Assembly: GCA_013390605.1 (NCBI GenBank)
Contig: JACAUB010000001.1
Span: 4,857,906 to 4,921,905, forward strand
Length of the DNA: 64,000 bases
Direction: 5' to 3'
Origin: Bacteroidota bacterium
Lineage (GTDB): Bacteria; Bacteroidota; Bacteroidia; Bacteroidales; Cfx3-03
Of the stretch, positions 26,870-35,125 are shown piece after piece (positions within the stretch are counted from its first letter, which is position 1; the number at the start of each line of letters is the position of its first letter). The notes below the pieces were generated by a model. The model made no database searches. It was not told the origin of the DNA and saw nothing but the letters and a program-made list of their open reading frames with translations. The position numbers and the translations under genes are program-made.

Positions 26870-27433
26870 ATGCAATTAGATAAATTAACAAATAAAGATT
26901 TAGGACAACTCTTTCCAATTATTATTTCGGAACCTATGACTGAGTGGGTTGACTTATTTAACACCGAAAAGAATGAAATTGAGAATGTTATCGGGTTAAA
27001 CAGTATAATTAGGATCGAACATATTGGCAGTACTGCTATTCCTGATTTAAAAGCTAAACCAACGATAGATATTTTACTTGAAATAACTGATAATGCAAAT
27101 GAAAATTTAATTATCGATAGTTTAAAAAGCCTCAATTATCATTACATCTCTAAACCTGAAAATCCATCACCACATATGATGTTTGTTAAAGGATATAGTA
27201 GCCATGGATTTCAGGGGCAGGCTTATCATATTCATGTAAGATATATTGGGGATTGGGATGAGTTATATTTCCGTGATTATCTGATTCAGAATCCCGATAT
27301 CGCACAAGAATATGCAAGCCTAAAACTGCAATTGGCAAAAGAGTATAAAAACGACCGGGAAGCATATACTGGTCATAAAACTGAATTTATAAGACGAATA
27401 ACTGATAAGGCAAGATCGTGTAGCAAAATCTAG
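26870..27433 (+). CDS. GrpB-family (UPF0157) nucleotidyltransferase-fold protein
   Basis: 187 residues. The diagnostic block is IRIEHIGSTAIPDLKAKPTIDI near residue 55, with AYHIHVRYIG in the second half and FRDYLIQNPDIAQEYASLKLQLA near the end. GrpB proteins have the nucleotidyltransferase fold and in several bacteria are fused to dephospho-CoA kinase. Biochemical function as a free protein is not settled. No signal peptide. A lone gene in the accessory region. Confidence 0.88.
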   Translation: MQLDKLTNKDLGQLFPIIISEPMTEWVDLFNTEKNEIENVIGLNSIIRIEHIGSTAIPDLKAKPTIDILLEITDNANENLIIDSLKSLNYHYISKPENPSPHMMFVKGYSSHGFQGQAYHIHVRYIGDWDELYFRDYLIQNPDIAQEYASLKLQLAKEYKNDREAYTGHKTEFIRRITDKARSCSKI

Positions 27434-27549
27434 CACAAAGAGAAAGACGAAGGAAATAGTAAGAATAACTTGGGTATTACTAAGATTTCTGCCAGCAAGT
27501 ATCGTACATAGGTAGAATATTTTTGAAGATGAAACCCAAAATTAATTTC

Positions 27550-27578
27550 ACAGATAAAAAATTATATTGCTAAATTTG
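27550..27578 (+). promoter_or_regulatory. Promoter cassette, copy 2
   Basis: A 29-bp block identical to 25563-25591 except for one base, ending in the -7 box TAAATTTG (27571-27578). It would start transcription about 40 nt before the DUF3795 gene at 27624. No clear -33 TTG is present at the expected spacing in either copy. Confidence 0.5.
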
Positions 27579-27623
27579 AAATTAGAATCTAAGTGTTTAA
27601 TAACCTTTAGAAAACAAGTAACT

Positions 27624-27959
27624 ATGGAGAAAATTATTTCATGTTGTGGATTAAATTGTGCTACTTGCGATGCAAGAATAGCCACCATAACAAATGACGA
27701 TGAATTGCGTGCCAAGACATCCGAACAATGGACGGCTCAATTCCATGCAGATATTACACCTGAAATGATTAACTGTACCGGTTGCAGAGAAGCGGGAGTT
27801 AAGTTTCAACATTGTGCGGAATGTGAAATCCGCAATTGTGCGATATTAAAAGGCTTTAAGACCTGTGCTGATTGCGATGAACTGGAGAGTTGTGCAATAG
27901 TAAAAAATGTGCATCAATATGTTCCCGAAGCATTAGAAAATCTTAAATCATTGAATTAA
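27624..27959 (+). CDS. DUF3795 cysteine-rich protein
   Basis: 111 residues from the ATG at 27624; a longer reading from 27567 begins inside the promoter cassette. It starts ISCCGLNCATCDAR, the hallmark of DUF3795. Further CxxC and CxxxxC pairs follow (NCTGCREAG, HCAECEIRNC, KTCADCDELESC), 14 Cys in all by my reading, consistent with metal or iron-sulfur binding. No signal peptide and no catalytic motif known to me. Function of the family is unknown. Confidence 0.85.
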   Translation: MEKIISCCGLNCATCDARIATITNDDELRAKTSEQWTAQFHADITPEMINCTGCREAGVKFQHCAECEIRNCAILKGFKTCADCDELESCAIVKNVHQYVPEALENLKSLN

Positions 27960-28122
27960 TTGTATTATTAATTACTTGAAGTATCTTTATCTACGGGTGT
28001 GGATTGTAAATCTATGCAAGGAATTCCTTTAACTGGTGCAGATAGCAAAATTGCATTAGATGGTTCATTTATAGATTGCAACTTTTTGATGATATTTTTC
28101 ATCTTAATGTAAAAAGAAACCC

Positions 28123-28598
28123 GTGAGAAAATTGATTTACATAATTTGTTTGTTGTCCTTGCTCTCGTGCAGAAAGGAATCGGTGCAATCAGCAACCTCA
28201 CTGCTTGATACCATCTCGGCATCAAAGCACTATAATAATGAAATTCTTTCAGATACTAATCTGAAACTGTATGGACAATGGCAGTTTCTATATATTTTGC
28301 CGATGCTGGTATTGCCGGTGGTCCTGGGAAGACGAACCCAGATTATAACTACCTGGTGATAAAAAAATATGGGATCTATGGAAAGATTAAAGATAATAAA
28401 GTCATTGAATCAGGAAAGATAGAGATTGTTAAGCAAGACAATATGCTGTTTGAAATACGCTTGAATCCTGATAATAGTAAAAACCCAAATACCTCAGATT
28501 ATTGGTACGTGAATTATAAGAGTAAAGATTCATTAGTAATGGTTGATGCTTCTATTGGATGTGGCGTTATATATAATGTTTACAGACGGAAAAATTAA
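28123..28598 (+). pseudogene. Lipoprotein gene with a single frameshift
   Basis: A GTG start at 28123 gives a lipoprotein signal (RKLIYIICLLSLLSC) and continues to KLYGQWQFLYI near 28296. The reading then falls out of frame. The -1 frame downstream continues sensibly as ADAGIAGGPGKTNPDYNYLVIKKYG to a stop at 28598. Adding one T to the TTTT run at 28295-28298 would join both halves into one protein of ~158 residues. Small Bacteroidota lipoproteins of this type (GQW-F...GG...YL-IKKYGIYG) are known to me only as unnamed. Possible causes are a real mutation, a homopolymer sequencing error, or phase variation. Confidence 0.7.
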
Positions 28599-28642
28599 TA
28601 ATAAATTGCTTCTATCTTATTGATATTAAATAAATAATGGCT

Positions 28643-28650
28643 TATATTTG
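28643..28650 (+). promoter_or_regulatory. -7 box upstream of the SAM methyltransferase
   Basis: TATATTTG matches TAnnTTTG, 53 bp before the ATG at 28704. The -33 element is unclear. Confidence 0.45.
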
Positions 28651-28703
28651 TAATGCCATAAAGGCGTTGTTTATTGATAAATCTAACTTCGCTTAATTCA
28701 ATA

Positions 28704-29450
28704 ATGACACAATTATACTCAACTTTAGCGAACATCTATCACGAGATGTATCAACACATCTTTGATTATGATAAAGAATTCGACTTTTATCATTCATTAT
28801 TGCAGCGTACTAATTGCCATAAAATTTTAGAGATTGGTTGTGGTTCAGGCATGCTTGCCCGTCGGTTTCTAGACAATGGGTATGATTATCTTGGATTGGA
28901 TCTTTTCAATGAAATGCTGAATATTGCCCGTTCAGAAATAAAATCGGACCGGTTTATTCAATGTGATATGCGTAGCCTATCTTTTAATCAACAATTTGAT
29001 GCTGTGCTGATAACCGGTCGCTCAATTGCTTATGTGATAGAAAATCAGGGGATACTAGATACGTTAACAGGTATTCATAAATCACTAAAAGATAATGGGT
29101 TATTGATATTTGGCGTGTTTGAAGCAACGGGAATATTTGATAACTTTAACGACTTTGAGCAAGATATTGCCCACAATAACAAAAAGATAAAGCGAATAAG
29201 CAGGTTAAAACTGAATCTTACAACAGGTTGGACCTATGATTGGTATGCAAAATACATCATAGAAGAGCATGAAAAGTCGATGGTGTTTGATGATGTTACT
29301 ACTCTACGATGCTTTACAAAGGATGAAATTTCACTATTTCTAAAATTGACAGGCTTTAAAATCAAAGAAATAATTGAAGAAGGGAAGGCATTTACAATAT
29401 TAGCCGAGAGAATATCTCCGTTGAACTCTGCATATTATAAAGATCAATAA
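28704..29450 (+). CDS. Class I SAM-dependent methyltransferase
   Basis: 248 residues from the ATG at 28704 (MTQLYSTLANIYHEMYQHIFDY), the usual start of this subgroup. An upstream ATG at 28674 lies between the promoter and this start but gives an atypical N-terminus. Rossmann motif I is ILEIGCGSGMLARRF, motif II GLDLFNEMLNIAR, and motif IV FDAVLITGRSIAYV. Substrate is not predictable; proteins of this form methylate small molecules. Single gene with its own promoter. Confidence 0.88.
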   Translation: MTQLYSTLANIYHEMYQHIFDYDKEFDFYHSLLQRTNCHKILEIGCGSGMLARRFLDNGYDYLGLDLFNEMLNIARSEIKSDRFIQCDMRSLSFNQQFDAVLITGRSIAYVIENQGILDTLTGIHKSLKDNGLLIFGVFEATGIFDNFNDFEQDIAHNNKKIKRISRLKLNLTTGWTYDWYAKYIIEEHEKSMVFDDVTTLRCFTKDEISLFLKLTGFKIKEIIEEGKAFTILAERISPLNSAYYKDQ

Positions 29451-29498
29451 AATTATCGTTTAAATGTTTTTAATTAAAACGTAAGGAGAAAAACGAAA

Positions 29499-29681
29499 AT
29501 GAAAAATGAGATTCGGAACAATGCATCTTCAGGAGCGGTTTATGGATTTGGTCTAATTGGCGCTGCTATTTATTTTATCTCACATGCCACAACCTTCTGG
29601 ATGGGTGTGGTTGGGCTCTTTAAAGCAATTATTTGGCCTGCTATTCTTGTATACGAGGCGTTTAAACATTTAGGAGTATAA
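29499..29681 (+). CDS. Small membrane protein (60 aa) with a strong ribosome-binding site
   Basis: 60 residues with a hydrophobic core at ~15-50 containing GFGLIGAAIYFISHATTFWMGVVGLFKAIIWPAIL, which can form one or two helices. AAGGAG (29483-29488) lies 10 nt before the ATG, a Shine-Dalgarno stronger than elsewhere in the window. I recall similar short proteins as unnamed open reading frames in Bacteroidota and clostridia. No function can be assigned. The next gene starts 62 bp on with an even stronger site, and the pair may be cotranscribed. Confidence 0.7.
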   Translation: MKNEIRNNASSGAVYGFGLIGAAIYFISHATTFWMGVVGLFKAIIWPAILVYEAFKHLGV

Positions 29682-29743
29682 AACAGAAAAGATAATTTGA
29701 AAATTAAATCTAATATAAACTGATTTAAAAAAAGGAGGCTAAA

Positions 29744-30229
29744 ATGGAAACTCAATCCGAAACAAATCCAACATGTTGCCCGGTGTTCGACCCTATTCCA
29801 TGGGACGATAAAGTCTTTGAATGGGAGAATAAAAAATTTATCAAAGCCAGTGTATGTACTCTTTTTTATATGCCACTTAATTTTGGGCGTATAATGAAGA
29901 AGATCGATAAGAAAATGAAAGAGGTAGGTGCTGAAACACCTGATTGGGTTTGTCTTTCAGATCATACGTCTAAATGGAATATGGATCTTTATCTGGCAGT
30001 TGATAAAGACATCCCAAATATTGAAAACACAACGTTAAGTGGTAAGTTTTACAGTAAAGTCTATGAAGGTCTTTTTAAGGATACCGGGAAATGGACTAAA
30101 GACTTTGAGAACATACTATCATCAAAAGGACTAAGCAAAAAAAGATCGTTTATGTGGTATACCACTTGTCCTAAATGTGCAAAGAAATATGGCAAAAACT
30201 ATATTGTCATTGTGTCGCAGATAGATTGA
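29744..30229 (+). CDS. Conserved cysteine-containing protein of the 'hydrolase'-labelled family, function unknown
   Basis: 161 residues. It starts with NPTCCPVFDPIPWDDK, then TLFYMPLNFGRIMKK, DWVCLSDHTSKWNMDLYLAVDK and LSGKFYSKVYEGLFKDTGKW. It ends with the CPKCAKKYGKNYIVIV block, a possible metal site with CxxC. The pattern is one I recall being labelled simply as hydrolase in many genomes, without a demonstrated activity; I do not assert one. AGGAGG (29733-29738) stands 5 nt before the ATG, a near-ideal Shine-Dalgarno that is unusual for this genome and suggests transfer from an SD-using host. Confidence 0.7.
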   Translation: METQSETNPTCCPVFDPIPWDDKVFEWENKKFIKASVCTLFYMPLNFGRIMKKIDKKMKEVGAETPDWVCLSDHTSKWNMDLYLAVDKDIPNIENTTLSGKFYSKVYEGLFKDTGKWTKDFENILSSKGLSKKRSFMWYTTCPKCAKKYGKNYIVIVSQID

Positions 30230-30357
30230 AAATTAACAAAATAACTTATATATCAAGAAATGGAGACTAAATCATAAAGTCAATGTTTCCAATTTGGATT
30301 AAAAAAATCTCTTCTGACGAATTAAATAATGCAGATCAAATTGAAAGGTTGTAATAT

Positions 30358-30388
30358 TTTGGAATAATCTCAGCATAATCTATTTTTG
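30358..30388 (+). promoter_or_regulatory. Promoter of the second methyltransferase gene
   Basis: TTTG (30358-30361) and TATTTTTG (30381-30388) are separated by 19 nt. This is one of the best matches to the Bacteroidota promoter in the window. The leader is ~31 nt. Confidence 0.65.
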
Positions 30389-30424
30389 CACTATCTGATA
30401 ACATTTATACACTTAAAAAGGAAC

Positions 30425-31303
30425 ATGAAAAAGCTAATTAATGCACTTAAAGCAAAAAGAATACTCGTGTCAGATGGCGCATGGGGTACTTTTTTAATTC
30501 AAAAAGGGTTACAGCCTGGCGAGTGCCCTGAATTATGGAACGAAACGCATCCTGCTGATGTCTACGACATTGCACAAAGCTATGTAGATGCCGGAGCCGA
30601 TATCATTCTTACCAATAGTTTTGGAGGCAACCGTTCAAAATTAAGTCATTATAATTTAGCTGACCGTTGTACAGAACTAAATCAGATGGCAGCATCCATT
30701 TCCCGAAAAGCAGCCGGCGAAGATGTGATCGTATTAGGATCGATGGGACCTACCGGTAAATTTTTGATCACCGAAGACATCACCGAAGAAGAACTTTATA
30801 ATGAGTACAAAGAGCAAGCAATAGCACTTGCCGCTGGAGGAGCAGATGGTATTATCGCTGAGACTATGTTCGATCTTGGTGAATCAGTGATTGCAGTAAA
30901 AGCCGCCAGAGAAAACACCACTTGCGAAGTAGTCTGTACGCTTACCTTCCAAAAGAGCCCAACAGGAGAATACCGCACTATGATGGGTGTCTCACCAGCC
31001 GATTCAGTCGAAGCACTCATAGAAGCCGGAGCCGATGTCATCGGGGCTAACTGTGGAAATGGAGCTGCCGGAATGATAGATATCGTCAAAGAAATCCGTT
31101 CAATCAACATGGATATTCCCATTCTCATCCATGCCAATGCCGGTCTTCCTGTTTTAGTTGATGGTAAAAATCAGTTTCCTGAGTCGCCAAATGATATGGC
31201 CTCACAAATCAACGATCTGATTTTAGCCGGTGCTAATATCATCGGCGGCTGTTGTGGAACAACACCGGAACATATCAGAAAAATAGTAGAAGCTATTAGG
31301 TAG
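30425..31303 (+). CDS. Homocysteine S-methyltransferase family protein
   Basis: 292 residues from the ATG at 30425, which has AAAGG just upstream; a reading from 30386 starts inside the promoter. Motifs are canonical: VSDGAWGTFLIQKGL (substrate-binding start), TNSFGGNR, GSMGPTGKFL, the zinc Cys in GANCGNG and the Cys pair in GGCCGTTPEH. The protein corresponds to the N-terminal module of MetH or a stand-alone methyltransferase, moving a methyl group to homocysteine. Without a cobalamin domain it would need a separate corrinoid protein or a different donor. The CYTH gene starts 47 bp later. Confidence 0.88.
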   Translation: MKKLINALKAKRILVSDGAWGTFLIQKGLQPGECPELWNETHPADVYDIAQSYVDAGADIILTNSFGGNRSKLSHYNLADRCTELNQMAASISRKAAGEDVIVLGSMGPTGKFLITEDITEEELYNEYKEQAIALAAGGADGIIAETMFDLGESVIAVKAARENTTCEVVCTLTFQKSPTGEYRTMMGVSPADSVEALIEAGADVIGANCGNGAAGMIDIVKEIRSINMDIPILIHANAGLPVLVDGKNQFPESPNDMASQINDLILAGANIIGGCCGTTPEHIRKIVEAIR

Positions 31304-31350
31304 GTCTATTTGCTGATAATCAAGTTATAAGTGCAATAATTTACATTACA

Positions 31351-31869
31351 ATGAACATTCGGAATTTCGAGTTCAAGGCCAGAGTAGCCGACTTAGAAAA
31401 GTATGAGAATAAGCTACTGCAATTGAATCCTACTTTCAAAGGCGAAGATCATCAGATAGACACCTATTTCAATGTGTCTAAAGGTCGGCTGAAGCTGAGA
31501 GAGGGGGATATAGAGAATGCGTTGATTAACTATAATAGAGAAAACACAGCCGATTCAAAATTATCCGAGGTGATTCTCTACAAACATCCATCTGATAAGG
31601 CGTTGAAAGACATTTTGATATTGCAATTCGGGATAAAGATTGTTGTTGATAAACGAAGAAAAATCTATTTTATTGATAATGTAAAATTCCATTTTGATGT
31701 AGTTGAAAGCTTAGGGACATTTATTGAAGTCGAAGCCATTGACGACGCAGACCGGTACACGACCGAAGAGCTAAAACAACAATGTGATCATTACTATCGA
31801 TATTTTGGGTTAACTCAATCACAGCTCATCGACCAGTCATATAGTGACTTGATTGGAGCAATACAATAA
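31351..31869 (+). CDS. CYTH-domain protein (class IV adenylate cyclase / triphosphatase-like)
   Basis: 172 residues covering a single CYTH tunnel fold: NFEFKAR at the start (the N-x-E-x-K variant of the ExExK motif), QIDTYFNVSKGRLKLREG, VDKRRKIYF, VKFHFDVVESLGTFIEVE and ELKQQCDHYYRYFGL. Family enzymes hydrolyse or cyclise triphosphates with divalent metals; members of this subgroup are usually annotated as class IV adenylate cyclases. Activity here is unverified. Follows the methyltransferase gene closely and may share its transcript. Confidence 0.85.
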   Translation: MNIRNFEFKARVADLEKYENKLLQLNPTFKGEDHQIDTYFNVSKGRLKLREGDIENALINYNRENTADSKLSEVILYKHPSDKALKDILILQFGIKIVVDKRRKIYFIDNVKFHFDVVESLGTFIEVEAIDDADRYTTEELKQQCDHYYRYFGLTQSQLIDQSYSDLIGAIQ

Positions 31870-32021
31870 AAGCAATTCATTTTAAGACATTAAAGATTGT
31901 TCTTTCTTCTGATATTTTTTTAATTCTAAAACGATTGTTTACAAAATACTGTGAAAATTACTGCTGATGACTATTTTGCCCATTGCGGATAATTATTTTT
32001 TAATAATTGTTGAAGATAGCA

Positions 32022-32199
32022 ATACAATCCTGAGTCTATAATTATTTGATGTGGAATCTATGCAGACGCTATATCTATGGTAACTCCCATCGTTTATCAA
32101 TAGTTCAAGGGTACATAACAGGTATCATATTCACCCTGTGAAACCAATAAGGTACCCAACAACTATCTGAAACCGATTAAAGAAAGAGCTTTGCGATTA
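32022..32199. repeat. Degenerate ~180-bp intergenic element, copy A
   Basis: This stretch aligns end to end with 56088-56268: both begin ATACAATCCTGA and share GAATCTA/GATTCTA with CAGA-GCT, GGTAtCATATTC, ACCAATA...GGTACC/GATACC, and GA-ACC/TCC-ATTA followed by CTTTGC. Inside are arms AGGTATCATATT (32120-32131) and AATAAGGTACCC (32146-32157) able to pair with two mismatches. No reading frame of note. It fills most of the gap 31870-32300; the remainder shows nothing identifiable. Confidence 0.55.
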
Positions 32200-32300
32200 T
32201 TTGTTTCGATCTTGCATCAGATCATCATTGGGTTGATGTAAAACGATGATTAAATCGGTAAATTGGTTTATTTCAATTGCTATTTAGCCAGCGCAGATCA

Positions 32301-32996
32301 TTAGATCGCATCCCTATTTTTTAGCAGGCTTTCTGCAATTACTAAATCAATAGGTCGTGTAATTTTAATATTCTCAGCATTACCTTCGGTTAAAACAATG
32401 GTCTCTCCCATGGTTTCTAATACTGAGGCATCATCAGTAAAGTTCTCAGAGAAGTGTTGTTGATATGCTTTTGTTATCAGCGATAGTTTAAAGACTTGAG
32501 GGGTTTGTATTAATCGGAGTTGGGTTCGGTCGACAATAGAGGAGCCCGTATCTTCAACTTTCCGAACAGAATCGATCACGGCGATAACAGGTATTGCATT
32601 TCCCTTCTCTTTAGCGGCAAGAAAGGCCTTGTCAATCGTTTCTAAACTTACTAAGGGACGAACACCATCGTGAATGGCAACAAGTGCCTCTTGGGTGTTT
32701 TGATACGCCTGGATATGGTCTAGCGCGTTTTTTACAGAATAAAACCTCTCAGAACCACCATCTATCGTTTTGTGCGGTATAGAAAACGCATATTCTTTGC
32801 AGAGCGCATTCCATGTTTCAATATGTTCTGAAGGTAAAACAATGACAAAAGTGAGCGTATTATCGTATTGATAAAAGCGTTCGCAGGTATGCATCAGTAT
32901 TGGTCGTCCATTCAGTAATAAAAACTGTTTGGGCACTGTGGCTTCCATTCTTTTTCCGGAACCACCGGCAACTATAACGATGTAATTTGAAATCAT
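32301..32996 (-). CDS. ispD: 2-C-methyl-D-erythritol 4-phosphate cytidylyltransferase
   Basis: 231 residues. The nucleotide-binding start VIVAGGSGKRMEATVPKQFLLLNGRPILMHT is typical of IspD, followed by VAIHDGVRPLV and VIDSVRKVE...RTQLRLIQTPQVF, and TDDASVLETMG with ENIKITRPIDL near the end. It makes CDP-methylerythritol from CTP and MEP in the non-mevalonate isoprenoid pathway, in the cytosol. Length is normal. It is the last gene of a minus-strand run starting with the DUF3108 gene; the gap to the preceding CCG-domain gene is 47 bp. Confidence 0.95.
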   Translation of the reverse strand: MISNYIVIVAGGSGKRMEATVPKQFLLLNGRPILMHTCERFYQYDNTLTFVIVLPSEHIETWNALCKEYAFSIPHKTIDGGSERFYSVKNALDHIQAYQNTQEALVAIHDGVRPLVSLETIDKAFLAAKEKGNAIPVIAVIDSVRKVEDTGSSIVDRTQLRLIQTPQVFKLSLITKAYQQHFSENFTDDASVLETMGETIVLTEGNAENIKITRPIDLVIAESLLKNRDAI

Positions 32997-33043
32997 AACA
33001 CAAAATTACAATTTTACTGATCTTATTGCAGTCGTCATTCAAA

Positions 33044-33832
33044 TTATAACGCAGCTGCAATTAATTCAGCAATATCCTTATTTCCAACCGAAGCTGTTTC
33101 ATTGTTCGCTTGTTTTGTTTGAAGACCATCGGTCAACATAAGCATGCAGAAGGGGCAAGCGGTTGCTACAACACTGGCCCCACTTTCGAGAACTTGTTCG
33201 GTTCTTTGTAAATTAATTTCAGTAGTTCCGGGGTCGTTTTCTTTAAAAAGTTGCGCTCCACCTGCTCCGCAACACAATGACTTACTTCGGTTCTCTTTTA
33301 ACTCAACCCTTTTTACCCCTAAAGCATCTAATGCTTTTCTGGGGGCATCATAAATGCCATTTCCCCGGCCCAGATAACATGGATCGTGATAGGTGACCAC
33401 TTTGTCTTTGAAAACAGATTGATCGATTACAAGCTTGCCCTTGTCAATTAGTTGCACAATAAATTCAACATGACTCACTACTTCATAGTTACCTCCTAAA
33501 TCAGGATACTCATTTTTGAAGGTGTTAAAACAGTGTGGGCAACAGGTAATAATCTGTTTTATATTATATCGGTTAAATGTTTCGATTAACTGTAGCGCTT
33601 GCATCTGGAAAAGCATCTCGTTTCCAGCACGACGAGCCGGATCTCCATTGCAACTCTCTTCTTCTCCCAGAATTCCAAAGTTAATGGAACAATGTTGAAG
33701 TATCTTCACAAAAGCTTGGATTACCTTTTGATATCGGCGGTCGGCCGCTCCGGCACAACCTACCCAAAAAAGATATTCAGGATAATTGTCATGTGAGAGA
33801 TCGGAATATAGTGATATGGGTTGCATTGTCAT
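33044..33832 (-). CDS. Cysteine-rich CCG-domain protein (HdrB/LutA-like redox subunit)
   Basis: 262 residues with two CCG-type domains: CCPHCFNTFKNEYP and later DPCYLGRGNGIYDAPR with CCGAGG and ACPFCMLML. Earlier are FWVGCAGAADRRYQK and EEESCNGDPARRAGNE. Such domains bind noncubane or cubane iron-sulfur clusters in heterodisulfide-reductase HdrB/D, glycolate and lactate oxidase complexes. The 43-bp spacing to the membrane Fe-S gene upstream indicates that the two form one complex, passing electrons between the membrane pool and a cytosolic substrate. The substrate is unknown. Confidence 0.88.
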   Translation of the reverse strand: MTMQPISLYSDLSHDNYPEYLFWVGCAGAADRRYQKVIQAFVKILQHCSINFGILGEEESCNGDPARRAGNEMLFQMQALQLIETFNRYNIKQIITCCPHCFNTFKNEYPDLGGNYEVVSHVEFIVQLIDKGKLVIDQSVFKDKVVTYHDPCYLGRGNGIYDAPRKALDALGVKRVELKENRSKSLCCGAGGAQLFKENDPGTTEINLQRTEQVLESGASVVATACPFCMLMLTDGLQTKQANNETASVGNKDIAELIAAAL

Positions 33833-33875
33833 CGGTTTTGGAGTAGGCCTTTAAAATTTGAAAAGTGTTATTTAA

Positions 33876-35051
33876 CTATTTAATCCAGCTGGTGCGTTGA
33901 TCGGATGATATTTGCCAGGGCGAGCCATTATTTTCAATATTCGCAAAGACTGCAGTAATACCAGCCGGGGCTGTGCCCTCTTCCATTACCAGATATCTTC
34001 GCATCTCAAGAATAATAGCCATCGGATTTATCATTACCGGGCACTCCTGAACACAGGCCCCGCAAGTAGTGCAAGCCCAAAGCTCTTCTTCTGTAATATA
34101 ATTGCCTAACAGTGATTTATGATCGTCGGCAGCTAATCCATTCTTTAGTAACAAGGGGCCTTTTTCATTCATTCGTTCCCGAACATCCATTACAATCTTG
34201 CGTGGCGATAATTTATGACCTGTCCTATTGGCAGGACAAGCGTTGGTGCATCTGCCACATTGGGTACAAGATAATGCATCGAGATAGTGTTTACGGGTTA
34301 AGTCCTCAATATCCTTTATCCCAAATCGTTCAGGAACAATATCACTCACTTCTAACGTCTGTTCAGGGTGTAACATGGCTCTTACCTCGTGTTCAATATT
34401 CTTCATGTGCTTCATTTTCGAAGGTGCTTCCAGATCAGCCAGTAGCAGGTTTGGTGCTGCTGTGATGATGTGAAAATGTTTTGAATAAGGCAGCAAATTA
34501 AGGAAAACGAATATGAGAATGATGTGCAGCCACCATGCAAATGCTGAGCTGGAGATAAAGAAGAGTGTTATCATCAATAGAATGATGAGACTTAAAATTA
34601 AGATGGCTTCACGTTTCCCTTTTCGCTTTAGTTCGGGGGCATTGAAACGTGGAATATTTACAAAGAGTCTCCGGCTGAGAAAAATAATAGCAACAATGAG
34701 AATAATTCCTCCCATTATTTGGATAGAAAGATTGATGATATTGTAGATTGTCCCCAGACCTTGAAAACTTTGATGGTTATTGGTAAATCCATCGACTACC
34801 ATTTCGAGTGTTCCAAATGAGATGACAAGAAATCCCCAAAATAATAGCGCGTGAAGTAATCCTGCAAAATGAAGACGAAATAGTTTACTTTGGCCAAAGC
34901 CAACTTTCAGGAGAATTGATAAACGACTATACCAATTATGGTATCGAATTGGTTTCGTGATAAGGTAGAAATGATAAATTCTATATATGCTGAATGAAAA
35001 AACGGCTATAGATGAGAAAAATAGGAAAATAAATATGATTTGGTTTATCAT
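33876..35051 (-). CDS. Membrane Fe-S protein, HdrE/NarI-like domain plus two [4Fe-4S] sites
   Basis: 391 residues. About five to six membrane helices occupy residues 1-190, including a His-containing helix (LHFAGLLHALLFWGFLVIS) compatible with b-type haem. The C-terminal cytosolic part has two ferredoxin-like sites: CTQCGRCTNACP and CTTCGACVQECP. This fusion of a nitrate-reductase-gamma-like anchor with a dicluster domain is common in Bacteroidota beside a CCG-domain gene, and resembles HdrE/QmoC-type quinone-linked electron carriers. The CCG partner is immediately downstream. Confidence 0.88.
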   Translation of the reverse strand: MINQIIFIFLFFSSIAVFSFSIYRIYHFYLITKPIRYHNWYSRLSILLKVGFGQSKLFRLHFAGLLHALLFWGFLVISFGTLEMVVDGFTNNHQSFQGLGTIYNIINLSIQIMGGIILIVAIIFLSRRLFVNIPRFNAPELKRKGKREAILILSLIILLMITLFFISSSAFAWWLHIILIFVFLNLLPYSKHFHIITAAPNLLLADLEAPSKMKHMKNIEHEVRAMLHPEQTLEVSDIVPERFGIKDIEDLTRKHYLDALSCTQCGRCTNACPANRTGHKLSPRKIVMDVRERMNEKGPLLLKNGLAADDHKSLLGNYITEEELWACTTCGACVQECPVMINPMAIILEMRRYLVMEEGTAPAGITAVFANIENNGSPWQISSDQRTSWIK

Positions 35052-35125
35052 GTGTTACATCTTAGTACTCACCAAAGATAAGCAGTAATCGTATTCATCA
35101 AAACATGATTTGGAAGAGAAATGTT

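Noticed and set aside
27968..28102. 44-codon minus-strand frame upstream of the broken lipoprotein gene
   Set aside because: No promoter, no ribosome-binding site, and no recognisable domain; its size is within chance expectation for this AT-rich DNA.
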